From positions 19,375,001 through 19,439,000 of the forward strand of contig CM040088.1 in the NCBI GenBank assembly GCA_022496805.1: 64,000 nt of DNA, read 5' to 3'. The translations under genes were made by a program, and so were the position numbers. Position 1 is the first letter of the stretch. Every line of letters starts with the position of its first letter. Source of the DNA: Pohlia nutans (Eukaryota; Streptophyta; Bryopsida; Bryales; Mniaceae). This document shows, in pieces, positions 28,452 to 39,810 of this stretch. The notes beneath the pieces were generated by a model that worked only from the letters and a program-made list of their open reading frames with translations, was not told the DNA's origin and made no database searches.

Positions 28452-29345
28452 TGTACAGTCACCTATAGAAAGTAAGGTAACCCCACAATCCTCCATTCTC
28501 TAAAACACTTACCAAACTCACTACAATGATTTGCCAATCACCAAATTTTTCCCATAATACAGCTTGTGTATGATGCAATTTTGTGCCAAATTTGGTGCAA
28601 GGAAGATGACCGGAAGTTGCAATAATGTCAATTTATCAACTTTTTTGTCTAATGTGAAAAAAGTGCATATTAATTACGCAAAAGCATCCAGGGATCCAAT
28701 TTTTTTATAGAAGGTAGAAGTCGCAGTAAGGAACAATATGGTGTTATAAAAAAGAATGGTATTCCTAGGTATTTTTAAATTAAATGGTGTCTACATGCAA
28801 TTCAAAGTTAAAAAATTAAGGCCAGATTTTAGTTTAATTATACAATAAATTAATTAGCCTACTTTTATCACTTTTTTGTGAGACCGTATTGTCACAGCCA
28901 AGAACAATATAATGTCATTAAAAAAGTGACAAAAATAGATCAATTACTTTATTATATAATTAAACTAAAATTTGGCCTTACATTTTTAATTATGAATTGC
29001 ATGCGGACACCATTTAATTTTAAAATACCTAGGAATATCATTCTTTTTTATAACACCATACTGTTCCTTACTGTGACTTCTACCTTTTACAAAAAATTTG
29101 GATCCTTTAAAGCTTTTGTGTAATTGATATGCATTTTTTTTCACATCAGACATAAAAGCTGGAAAATTGACATTAATGCAACTTCCGTTCATCTTTCTTG
29201 TACCAAATTTGGCACAAAAGTGTGCCATACACAAGCTGTATTGTGGAAAAAATTTGGTGATTGGCAAACCATTGTAGTGAGTTTGGGAAGCGTTTTAGTG
29301 AATGGTGGATTGTAGGGTTACCTTACTTTCTATAGGTGATTGTAC
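28452..29345. mobile_element. 894-bp foldback element with ~430-bp arms
   Basis: The left arm (28452-~28883) starts TGTACAGTCACCTATAGAAA, AGTAAGGTAACCCCACAATC; the right arm (~28922-29345) ends GGTTACCTTACTTTC, TATAGGTGATTGTACA. Pairing runs almost the full length of both arms, with scattered mismatches, round a ~40-base centre. No ORF of interest. The class is unknown; no clear target duplication. Confidence 0.8.
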
Positions 29346-29409
29346 ATAAGGACATTCGTGCTCCGTTTACCGTATTGATAAGATAGCTCCCCACCAGCTT
29401 AGCCCTTAA

Positions 29410-29977
29410 CCCCTAACCGCCCAACCATGCATATTTTGCATGATGTACGGATTTAAACTCCAATTTCTCATCCATCATGCACTTTTTGCAGTGTGGATTT
29501 TTTACTGAAACTTTTATTGGAAGTTAGCTTCGTGCATGTGTGATCTCATTAGAAAGGGGATGATTTGTGAAATTTTTATGCCTCATTTCATGTTGTAGTG
29601 TTCCACTCAAAATTTTGAAGATTTTAGTCTAAAAGTGCTCTTGAAAAAGTCAACTACTAAAATTAAGCAACCAAAAAATCTCCAAAGATCACTACACTTA
29701 GAGTATTACATTTCAACCCATCCCAACAAATTTCATTATTAGATTCTCAATATCTTATTCGTAATCATATTACAAAAGAGCTCTAAATTTTAAGTTTGAA
29801 AATTTATACACAAATATTGGTGATAGCAATCGCAAATCTAACCGTATGGATAGAATCTAAAACTCATAATGTACAACTTTTATTCATTCATCAAGTTGAT
29901 AATATCCCTCTTAGTTGCATTTTATAATGCATCTTTAGAAAACTGCCAAATTTGAAAAGGGTGAGAACGTTTAGGGG
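29410..29977. mobile_element. TTAA element family C, copy 2
   Basis: Bounded by TTAA (29406-29409, 29978-29981), starting CCCCTAACCGCCCAACCATG and ending GAGAACGTTTAGGGG. Shares TTTTTGCAGTGTGGATTTTT and the CTAACCGTATGGATAGAATC block with other copies. Confidence 0.8.
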
Positions 29978-29981
29978 TTAA

Positions 29982-30191
29982 AGGGATGATGGGATAGTAT
30001 ATACGTTGACATATATTTGACATTTGTTGTAAATAGAAAGTTTCAAATTGAAACCCCAATAGCTCATTAAAATCATGTCGACGTGAATTTTAACTTTATT
30101 TTTTATCTTAAATCCATAGGAGGTGTGGAACTATGCCAAATACAATGGAATATTGATGTATAATATTGTTCAGAAAGGGCTCTTTGGACCT
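29982..30191 (+). repeat. Repeat that preserves two empty insertion sites
   Basis: The block TATATTTGACATTTGTTGTAA to GGGCTCTTTGGACC matches the flanks at 37305-37382, 37884-37912 and 39807-39888. In that other copy a family B element sits at the TTAA that is here 30090-30093, and a 1.9-kb element sits at the CATA that is here 30115-30118. Confidence 0.75.
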
Positions 30192-30195
30192 TTAA

Positions 30196-30760
30196 CCCCT
30201 AAACGTCCAACAATCCAGATTTTGGATGATGAACATATTTGAACTCCGATTTCTCATCCCTCATGCACTTTTTGCAGTGTGGATTTTTTACTAATTTTTT
30301 TATGGGAAGTTAGCTTCATGCATGTGTGATCTCATTAGAAAAGGGATGATTTGTGAAAATTTTATGCCTCATTTCATGCCACATTGTTCCACCAATTTTC
30401 TTGAAGATTTCAATGTAAAAGTGCCCTTGAAAAAGTCAACTCATAAAATCAAGCAACCAAAAAAATCTCCAAAAATCACTATAGTTAGAGTATTACATTT
30501 AAACCCAACACAACAAATTTCATTCTGAGATTGTCAATATCTTATTCCTATTCAAATTACAAAAGAGTTTTGAATTTTCAGTTTCAAATTTATACAAAAA
30601 TATTGGTGATAGCAATCGTAGATCTAACCGTATGAATAGACTCTAAAATTCATAATGTACAACTTTTATTTATACATCAAGTGCAAACATCCCTCTTAGT
30701 TGTATTTAATAATGCATCTTTGCAAAACTGCCAAATCTGGGGAAGGTGAGGACATTTATG
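30196..30760. mobile_element. TTAA element family C, copy 3 (right end decayed)
   Basis: Left TTAA at 30192-30195, start CCCCTAAACGTCCAACAATC. The interior matches copies 1 and 2. The right end stops at GGTGAGGACATTTA without the final GGGGTTAA. Confidence 0.7.
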
Positions 30761-31371
30761 TCAAAGCACCAATTAGTATTCTGAGAGCAATTTATCATCT
30801 TCCTCTGTTAATGCAACTGGGTACCGGAGGAAGGCATCCCTCTCATCAATCGAAGCTTCACTTTGCTGTGCTGTTACAGAATATTTACATTGACAAAAAA
30901 ATTTAACTAAGTATCAAGGACTAAATTAAAAATTATACCTGACTTTCTACTTTAAAGTTTAAAATTGTACTTTCAATTCAATGTGATAGCCAAAAGTTTT
31001 TTGTTCTGGTCCCCGGAAAAGTGGACATTTATGGAACATGGTTCTGGTTTAAAAAAGTTAGTATGGTGGAGACCTGATAGTGTAGTACTGATTGTCTCAC
31101 TCTCAAAGATAAGTATCCTTGTGTAGAATCGTCCAGTCAATCTTCTATGTTGACTGAGTGCCAGTGTCCAGCACTCCAGCTGGTTTGGATTTGACTACGA
31201 TCACACTCAGAATCATCAAATTCGATCGTTAAACTATGAAGCCTGTTTTTTATACCATTCTACCGGTACTGTACACTCAATGGTGTATTTAGTGTCCGGG
31301 GATAATTGATGTCTTTTATCACATCCAATAGTACTTCATCAGTATCTCAATGGACAGGTGGAGGCCACTAA
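30761..31371. other. Intergenic, nothing recognised
   Basis: About 600 bp of mixed composition; no coding frame, repeat boundary or structural RNA recognised. Confidence 0.35.
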
Positions 31372-31602
31372 CCCCTAAAGGACCAAGGATTCGTGATTTT
31401 AAAACGACAAATTCAATTGATCATATTGTGAAAAATATAATTGAGATGGGACAAAATTTTATATCACCGGAATCGGTGAAGAATATTACATGCGTTGGAC
31501 AAAATAGAAAAAAACTTGAACAAAAAGAACTTCATATATGACTTACTCAAAACTACCGAGAAAAACATGAGGTCCAATTTGGGCTTCTTGGTCCTTTAGG
31601 GG
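31372..31602. mobile_element. TTAA element family A, copy 4, with CTAA duplication
   Basis: Terminal repeats CCCCTAAAGGACCAAGGATT and CTTCTTGGTCCTTTAGGGG; 231 bp. Both flanks read CTAA (31368-31371, 31603-31606). Confidence 0.85.
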
Positions 31603-32339
31603 CTAATCGGGGAGTTTTCCAAAGAAATGAACTAAAATCCAATATTTTACAAAAGCAACCAGTTTTAGACAAGAATCCATCCGGTTATTACCCATGTTTC
31701 ACCTAGGTAGCACCCGAGTATCTCAAATTTTATCTGGATTTTAGCCTAAAACTATGAGTTTCAACTGGTAATTTGGCAATTCCATTCAGCTGATTTTACA
31801 CTAAATGTCGGATCTCCCCGTACATTGGTGGAGGCTTAAAGTGATGAGCAGAGTGCATGAAGAAAAGGCAGTGGGCATGAAAGCTACTTAATGTTATGTG
31901 AAAAGAAATAATGTCCCTTGACACTACATAGGAGTTTGCCACTTGTCATTCCCACTTTCATTAAGAGTGTCATATTCTTTTCAAGTAATGAGAGTGACAT
32001 TAGATGGCATGCCATATTTATTATAAAGTTTTCATATGTCATTGGAACACTACATTCATTTTTTTTCTTACGAGGACGCTATATCTCCCTAAAATTAAAT
32101 AGTGTCCAGATTTGAGAAACAATTTTCCAAATACTAAATACGCCATTTAGTGTAGTGATTACTCTAGTGTATAAATTTAAAATAGTGAGGGTTGTATGGT
32201 TTGTAAATGGGTTTAGCGTAGATAGAATATGCAAGGATTGACCACATGTCATTGGTGAAAACTCCATTCCTTCTGGCCTCTGCTCTACTTAGTACTCTAC
32301 TCCCAACTTACGAGGGCCAGTTTAAACTATGAACCATGA

Positions 32340-33760
32340 GCTGTCACCAAAAAATGGATTATTCTCATGGTCACACTTCATGGTCAAACTCCATGCACCA
32401 AAATTCATTATTCAGTGTTGGGCATTAATTAATTAATTAGTGTTGGGACATGTCATATGATGGTTGGGGACAGAGGGGTACTTGTCATGATATGAAAGAG
32501 TTAGGACAAACGAGAATGAATGTGGAAGTATGACGATGAACATGGATGAATGAGGATGAAAGGCGACTTAAATGAAGGGTGGAGATTGAGATGGATGGTG
32601 GCGATTATTTCTCTTACCTTTATCTCCAACTCTATTCCCATATATTCTCAATTTGAGTTGTTGTTGTTGCTTTGTTTCACTAGTGATTAATTGAGCCAAA
32701 CACTTCACTGGTGAGTAATCACTTCACTATTTCACTAATGAAGAAGTTAATGCTTCATATTCTCAATTTAGTTCTCAATGAGGGTTCTTCCTGATTTTTA
32801 TTTTTGTATATGGTATATAAATAGATTTTGAAAATTAGTAAGTGGGCCAGATTCTCATTTAGTAACTCTTGTTAACAAGTTTCCATATCGGTATGGAGTC
32901 TTGAACAAACACATATCCATGTTAAGCTTCATAGCATTTTCATATTTCATTTTCATGTAATTGATTGTAGTTAATTGTTGCGCATCTTTGGTGGCTTTCT
33001 ACATAAAACCATAAGTCCATGTGAATCTAAATTAATCTAAATGAATATAGATGAATCCAAGTGAATACGATCATTTGGAAAATTTGGTGCATAGTAGTCT
33101 CTTCCACTTCAACCCTTTTATATTTATATTTTTAAATCCTTAAGTAGCTATGAGATTGAGTTTGCTAGTGAAGACATAGGATTAATGTAATGGTTGATGG
33201 CAGTGTTTGTTTCTCGCACGTAGGAAAGCACAATCATGTTGTGAATAGTGAGTTGTGCATACTGAGAATATAGATGGTTTGTGATCCTTGTTGCTGGTAT
33301 CCAAGATTTTGTTATGTTTAACAATTTTTGACCCAATATTCGACTGTGTGTGTTCTAAATTCTTGAGTTAATGTGAGGTGCCAGCTAACTCTAATGAGGC
33401 GCAAATTGACGTTTTATTGTGGACAAGGCCTAAACAGAAGATAAACCCTTGAAAGGAGGCTTTGGAAAAATGTTAATTCCAAGTGTCAGGATTGCAATTT
33501 ATAGCCTATCTACCAAATATGGGATGAAGAATTTAGTTTTCTCTAATGTTTATAATAGTTCCAAATCTGAAATAAAAATGTTGTTGGGCCCTCCAGACAT
33601 TCATACATGGTTCAAATAAATATTGTTGGGCCTCAACACACTGACACTTGTCATGTGTGCGCTTTGATTTAATTAATTAATTACAAAACCACTTATGTCA
33701 CTCTATGCACCTAAATCGTATGGTCACTCTTCATAGTCACACTTTATCATCACATTTCAT
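32340..33760. mobile_element. Element with inverted ATTAATTAATTA-containing ends, copy 1
   Basis: The left end (CATGGTCAAACTCCATGCACC, then ATTAATTAATTAG) and right end (AATTAATTAATTACAAAACC, then CACTCTATGCACC and ATGGTCAC) are imperfect inverted repeats. A second copy with the same ends lies at about 42720-44440. Exact borders and class are unclear. Confidence 0.45.
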
Positions 33761-34424
33761 AAAAATGCAATTTTTGAAAGTTCTCAAGCCACTCACCAGG
33801 TGTAAGCCAAACTTGGATTAGGAAGAACAATCATGCACCAAAAAGAGAGTGAACTGGGTTTTTTTTGTAATGTATCGTAATCACAATGACTATAATGACG
33901 TTGGGCAAAAAAATTATTAAAAAATAATATTCAAACGGCATTTTCCAGCCATGGTCACCTAGTTTCACGGCAAGAGAGCCTTTTTTTGCTTGATTCGCTG
34001 CAAAACAACCTAAACCATGAAACATTATCCACAAAGCCACTTTATAATCATTTTGTATACATGGCTCAAAGTAGATTTGACCTAAAATAATTTTGAATAT
34101 AAATGTCAAATTTTTCATAAATTTTGATTTTTCAAAAGTAAATCCATGGAAGAAAAAGGAATATTGAAAAGTATTGATAAGAAAAAGGAATATATTGATA
34201 AACAAAAGCCAAAAGTTGGTTTTTGTTTATCAATGCTGTTTTTTAAAACATTCAATTATGCAAATAAGTGTTGAATCTCCTAACAAGCTACAATAATCAA
34301 TTTTCTCTATTAAAAAATTGTCAATGTCACCAATGAAAATCTTGGTATAATTTATTCTTTTTCCCATCACAATGTTCTAATGCTTTACTACCAATCGTGA
34401 AGAACTATGTCACAATATATAAAT
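33761..34424. other. AT-rich intergenic with a 39-bp hairpin
   Basis: No gene seen. A near-perfect hairpin at 34195-34233 pairs TTGATAAACAAAAGCC with GGTTTTTGTTTATCAA. An open frame of ~124 codons on the minus strand (33831-34205) is Phe/Ile-rich and follows AT composition only. Confidence 0.4.
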
Positions 34425-34650
34425 ACTGTACCCGACCGCCTAGGTTGGCATCTCATGCCGAATTATTATTATTTTCGGAAAATTTCTTTTCAACAAATAC
34501 CAAATTTTATGCACATTCTTCAATATCGATATTCTCATTTTCACCATACGAAATAGAACTTTTTTGAAAAAATTAATACCCTAAATATATTTGGGCACCT
34601 CTTTTTATAATTATTTTTGCCGATCCTGACAACCGATTACAGTACGGCAA
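34425..34650. repeat. Dispersed repeat with TGCCGA ends, copy 1
   Basis: Shares order and motifs with about 45650-45905: GGC.TCTCCTGCCGAAT-like start, TTTTCAAAAA-type middle, then TTTTTGCCGA, CGATTACAGTA at the end. Ends are partly inverted (ACTGTA / TACAGT). Confidence 0.5.
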
Positions 34651-35016
34651 ATCATGATGGCGAATCATGACAAATGTCCAACAAAATATTTTGCATGTGA
34701 ATGAGATAGTCTCACTCTGGATTCATGATTAACCTGGAGTTATAGGTTTCATGAGTACCAAGAAAAATTCCTCACTCATGAGCTGGTAAATTCCAGTATT
34801 ATGTACTGTACACTGGTGACTGGGAGCAGGTTTCCATAATCTTCAAGAGCTCTAGATTTCAGAGTATAGTGTGGGGCAACCTAAAGGCAACTCATCAGGT
34901 GAGAACCCGGTGGACCTATGGACAATACATGCATAGTCAGTGCTTGGGAAAAATTTAAGAGAAAAATCTCTGGGATTCTTATCCCATAGTCGGTCGTCGG
35001 GATTGACAAAAGTTAA

Positions 35017-35518
35017 CCCCTTTAGGATGTTGCAGCCAAAATTGGCTTACGTTTTGTGTATATGAGGATTTAATGCCTAATGGTGAAAGTATTCAAGGAT
35101 TATAGTTTCTACAATATTTTGGGCGTGGACTCCGGTAATATTTTAAGATTTTTGGGAAATTTTTTGAATCATATTGAAGATTTTGTGCCTGCGCAAGTGG
35201 CACATTATTCGTATTACAGCACATACATGGATTGCAAGCCCACATGTTTTACTTCTTCTCCAGCTTTATACAATACAGACTTAGTATACTTGGGGGCCAT
35301 CATCCATCGGCATTCACAAATTTCTTGCCAGAGCATAGATATTTCAAATCCACTTTTGATTGTGAAATTGTGTGGCACACTTGCAAGTGTTCACTATGTA
35401 AAAACATCCACCTCAAAAAGATGTGGCTGTGGGTTACTAAATGGTGACTGTACTTCAGTTACCTTCAGAATACCCAGGAATAACTCTTGTATGCCATTCT
35501 GAGAACATCCTAAAGGGG
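35017..35518. mobile_element. TTAA element family E
   Basis: 502 bp; ends CCCCTTTAGGATGTTGCAGC and GAGAACATCCTAAAGGGG, flanked by TTAA (35013-35016, 35519-35522). It contains an open frame of 140 codons (35080-35502) rich in Cys, Ser and Tyr, with no recognisable transposase motif. Confidence 0.8.
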
Positions 35519-35564
35519 TTAATTATAAAAAGAGATGTTCAAATTTTCAAGTGCAACTGAGTTA

Positions 35565-36000
35565 GAGCATGGCCACCGTTGCCCTTGGTCACTAGCCTTT
35601 TGTGTTTTTTGAAGGGCCCGTCGAGTTTTATGCTCCCGACCGCCTAGTCAGCGAGGGCCCTCTCTTACAAGGCCTCTGTAGAAGTTGGGTTTGGCTCGCT
35701 AGGTAGTGGAGTCGTGTTTTGCGCTTGAGAGCTTGAATTGGGGGCTATTTGGAGGAGACAATCATATTCAATAATTGCTATTACTTAAGAGATACTTTTG
35801 TGTCGGTAGTTTATCACGTGGCAAGGCGTCATAGGCTGGATGATGAGGTGGTTGAGTTTTTCAAGCCGGCCCCTTTGCTCTGGAGCTACAAATCAGGAGA
35901 TGTGGTGGGCGGGTCCATTCCAGATCGAGCTATTCTATTATTGGGGGCCCTCAAAATTACTGTGCAACCCATATTTGTAAGAGTACCGGTGCGAATGCTC
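35565..36000. mobile_element. Harbinger-like MITE family, copy 4
   Basis: GAGCATGGCCACCGTTGCCC at the left, GGTGCGAATGCTC at the right, TTA on both sides (35562-35564, 36001-36003). 436 bp with a GC-rich section near 35600-35700. A 112-codon frame starts inside it but runs past its edge. Confidence 0.7.
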
Positions 36001-36003
36001 TTA

Positions 36004-36775
36004 ACCGAAAACAAACAGTTCAACGTGCTGAGTCAATGTGGAGTCCGCCATCCAATATTCTCAATTTCTGACAACGTTTATTTATGAATAGTCCTTTGGA
36101 TCCTTCATGAACAGTGCATTAGGCTTGGAGGAACTTGTGGGAACTCTCTTTTAGCATAGGGGAGGTCACGAGTTCCACTCCCATGGGTGGTATAAAGCCT
36201 TGCTTTAGATTAATCTCCAACTCACCTTAAACTAGTTTTGCAGTCTTTTTCAACTGAAAACGAGTTCAAGGTGAGTTACCACTTTGAGACATTCTTTTCG
36301 ATTAACTCTAATTATTTTGTAAAATGAAAAAAGAATCTTAGAGTATATTCATAGAATCTAACATTTTTTGAAAAGCAATTTTCCAAAATAAATAATTATT
36401 CGGGATGATTTGCCGACCCTAACAGCCATGTACATTATTCACTTTGATCAACTTGTAACCAAATGATATCTTCCAATTATTTTAAATATATTTATTGGAA
36501 ATAGAAGCATTTTTCAATTTGAATCAGATTTTTTTTTCTTTAATTTTTAATTTTAATCACTACTAACTACGACACTTCAACTGGCTGGACTTACACTACA
36601 GTAGCTATCAGTGAATCTTCTTGAGTTTTGTGTCTAATTAACCTCTAAATGACCGGGACTATTTTGCTTGAAAAAAACATCACAATAATGTCATTTCTAA
36701 TCCCTAGGAAACAATTTCCAAAAAATCTTTTTTTTTGTCACAATCCAATCAAAGACACTTGTCTTTTAACCCCTA
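36004..36775. other. Intergenic, one possible element start
   Basis: At 36640 ATTAACCTCTAAATGACCGG resembles a left terminus of the TTAA families, and 47601 has a similar start; no matching right end was found. Otherwise no feature. Confidence 0.35.
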
Positions 36776-36779
36776 ACTG

Positions 36780-37283
36780 CCTAAGCGTCCATTTTTTGGA
36801 CGATATACAGATTTCATCCACAATTTTTCATCCGTCATGCATTTTTTGCAGTGTGGAATTTTTACTGTAGATTCTATGTGAAGTTAGCTTCATGCATATG
36901 TGATCCGATTAGAAAGGGGATGATTTGTGAAATTTTTATGCCTCATTTCATGTTGTAGTGATTCACCCAAAATTTTGAAGATTTCAGTGTAAAAGTGTTC
37001 TAAAAAAAGTCAACTCATAAAATTAAGCAACCAAAAAATCTCCAAAAATCACTACACTTAGAGTATTACATTTCAACCAATCACAATGAATTTCATCCGT
37101 AGATTGTCAATATCTTATTCATAATTGAATTACAAAATAATTTTGAATTTCACGTTTCAAATTTTATACAAAATTATTGGTAGTAGCAATCATAGATCTA
37201 ACCGTATGGATAGAATCTAAAATTCATAATGTACAACTTTTATTCATATATCAAGTTCGAAATATTCCTCTAGGTTGCATTTT
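36780..37283. mobile_element. TTAA element family C, copy 4 (3' truncated)
   Basis: Left TTAA at 36776-36779, start CCCCTAACTGCCTAAGCGTC. Interior markers of family C follow in order to TTGCATTTTATAG at ~37285, where it passes directly into the flank seen at 29990-30010 in copy 2. A deletion of the right end is implied. Confidence 0.7.
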
Positions 37284-37382
37284 ATAGTAGATACATCGGT
37301 ATATTTGGCATTTGTTGTAAGTTGACAAATTTCCAATTTGAGACCCTAGTAGCTCATTAAAACCATGTTGACATGCATTTAA

Positions 37383-37883
37383 CCCTTTAACGTCCCTATT
37401 CAACATTGTTTTCAAAGAAGCGTTATAAAATGTTTGATGAAAACCAAAAATGGGGTTGATGGTCAAAGCAATGTTGTAAATGTCAATGTGGAGATCACAT
37501 CTATATGGTTGAATTTATTCTATTTTTATTTAATATTTATAAATTAATTTTGCAAGGTTTTCTCTTGAAATTCAATTTGAAATCCCAAATTAGCACAATT
37601 TTTTAAAATATGGTAATGAAATTGGAATAACATGCACTACGAGATGGTATGGTTTCTATTATTTGATTCTACTTATTTTGGAAAATCATATTTAAGGTTC
37701 CACTTTTTGAACTAAGAATGAAACTTGATACAAACCAATTTTGTTGTTTTTCTAAAAATGATAATAACCTATTTTGAAGATCCAAGAGAAATTTTGGTGG
37801 ATGAATACTGACCAATTTGGATGAAAATCTAGTAGTTTCAGTATGTGCGTTGTCCGCATAGTAGACACTAGCGCGTTAAAGGG
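37383..37883. mobile_element. TTAA element family B, copy 3
   Basis: 501 bp; ends CCCTTTAACGTCCCTATTC and GCGCGTTAAAGGG; TTAA on each side (37379-37382, 37884-37887). The related unoccupied site is TTAA at 30090-30093. Confidence 0.85.
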
Positions 37884-37912
37884 TTAACTTCACTTTTGAT
37901 CTTAAACCCATA

Positions 37913-39806
37913 AACACGCAATTCCCAATTTATGCACTTGGCCATATAATCATGCACTTGGCGCCCGGGCGCAATAAAAAAATTTGTCTAAAAAATTCTT
38001 TAAAAAATAGCAAGTTTTGTCTTTCTACAATCAATTACATTGTAAACAAAAATTCTTTTATTTACTTTTTATCCTTATCTTTATCTTTTCTTTTATTTTA
38101 TCTTTTATCTTTTATTTTTTTTCTTTCTTGTCTTGTGGCGGCGAAGGGAGATTTATTTTTTATTTTTTATTTTTTATTTTTAAATTTTTTATTTTGTTGG
38201 TTTTCTTCTTCTGTTCAGGGTTTAGGGTGGCTGAAACCCTTAACGGCGGCGGAAGAGAAAAAAACAAAAACAAAAACAAAAAAAACAAAAAAAAACAAAA
38301 AACAATTTTTTTTATTTATTTATTTATTTTGCTGGTTTTCTTCTTCTGTTCAAGTTCAAGGGAACCACACACGTCTCCTCAATGAAACAACTAGAAACAA
38401 AATTCAACATTTGCGAAACCTCCATAAAACACACATTCAAAGCAATAAATACCATTGCCATACAGTATGCCGGATCTATCCTTTTACATAAAAGACGTAT
38501 AGAGAATAATCAAACAGTACCAACAGACGTAGTACATTAACAGAGGGAGGGTAGTGGTGAAAACCATTGCTAGCCACTCTTTTCAAACAACTAGCTCATC
38601 TTGTCTCAGGGATAGGTAGGGCCGGTTGGTTGGTACAACTTTCTTGCCATGACAACTCACTAGCAGCACCAAGCCATGTGTATCACACCACTGCTCAAAC
38701 GAGCCCAATAGGTTTCGAACCCGGACCACATAAATGTGATACAACACCCTTCACCAACCAACCAAAGAACTCATGACTTGGCGATAATAATTAACCCAAA
38801 ACATACCTTTATGCTATCTCGCAGCCATCCGTCATTAATTTGTTATTTTTGTTACTGTTACTATTACTTTTTTTTGGTTACTATAGTGTCCATCCTCGAA
38901 AGGGGAGAGTAGTATTGTTCTTATGTCCCTTTGTCCAGTGGGCATCGGGTCATGGGCATTACGAACGGACACTTTATTCACGCCGGCCCTTTTTATAGGG
39001 TCGGTGTTTCTATCTATCTATCTATCTTTAGGTTCAGGGTGGCTGAAACCCTAACGGCGGCGGAAGAAAAAATAATAAATAATTAAAATAATTAAAAAAT
39101 ATAATAATAATAATAATAATAATTTTAAAATAAAAATTCCGGATTTTCCCGCTTTTCCGGCTTTTGCGGCTGAAGGGTCCGCGCGCGCGGACGTTATGTG
39201 ACTCACCTCCCTTTCTTTCTCCTCTCACTCTCACTCTCACTCTCTTTCTCACTCTTCCTCTCCCACTCATATATATAGGGGGAGGGAGAGGGAGAGGGAG
39301 GGGGAGAGGGAGAGTGAGAGGGAGAGGGAGAGTGAGAGGGAGAGGGAGAGTGAGAGGGAGAGTGAGAGGGAGAGGGAGAGTGAGAGGGAGAGTGAGAGTG
39401 AGAGGAGAAAGAGAGGGAGGGGAGAGTCACATAAGGTCCGCGCGCGCAGACCCTTCAGTCTCAAAAGCCGGAAAATCCGGAAAAAAACGGAAAATAAAAT
39501 AAAATAAAATAAAAATCTTCCGCCGCCACCCTGAACCCTGAACAGAAGAAGAAAACCAGCAAAAAAAAAATAATAATAATTTCTCCCTCCGCCGCCAAAA
39601 GACAAGAAAGAAAAGAAAGAAAAGATAAAAGAAAAGATAAACTTAAGGATAAAAAATAAATAAAAGAATTGTTTGTTTACAATGTAATTGATTGTAGAAA
39701 AACAAAAGTCGTTTTTTAGAGAACTTTTTAGACAAATTTTTTTTGAGCCAAATTTGCTCATGAATGATTGCACTTGGCCAAGTGCAAAAATAGGGAATTG
39801 GGTGTT
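37913..39806. mobile_element. 1.9-kb element with long terminal inverted repeats
   Basis: The left end AACACGCAATTCCCAATTT pairs with a right end whose complement is AACACCCAATTCCCTATTT; pairing extends, with gaps, past GTCTTTCTACAATCAATTAC to TTTATCTTTTC. CATA flanks both sides (37909-37912, 39807-39810); the unoccupied site is CATA at 30115-30118. The interior is low-complexity (poly-T/A, TTTTC) plus a nested foldback at ~39139-39475. No transposase seen. Confidence 0.8.
39139..39475. repeat. Foldback with CT/GA minisatellite core
   Basis: The arms share CGGATTTTCC, GACTGAAGGGTC-like text, CGCGCGCGGAC and TTATGTGACTC in inverted orientation. They enclose CT-rich (39205-39260) and GA-rich (39279-39422) minisatellite tracts made of GGGAGA and GTGAGA units. 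Confidence 0.7.
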
Positions 39807-39810
39807 CATA

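Noticed and set aside
35080..35502. 140-codon Cys-containing frame inside TTAA element E, considered as a transposase remnant
   Set aside because: No DDE/D motif or recognisable zinc-finger spacing; the element is only 502 bp.
35749..36087. 112-codon frame over a Harbinger-like MITE
   Set aside because: It crosses the element border and has no homologous domain that I can see.
37952..38491. Long open frames (up to 179 codons) of Phe/Leu/Lys-rich protein
   Set aside because: Translation of poly-T and poly-A tracts inside the 1.9-kb element; no domain and no coding composition.
39164..39809. Arg/Gly and Ser/Leu repeat frames on both strands
   Set aside because: They are readings of the GA/CT minisatellite; frames open in several phases at once.
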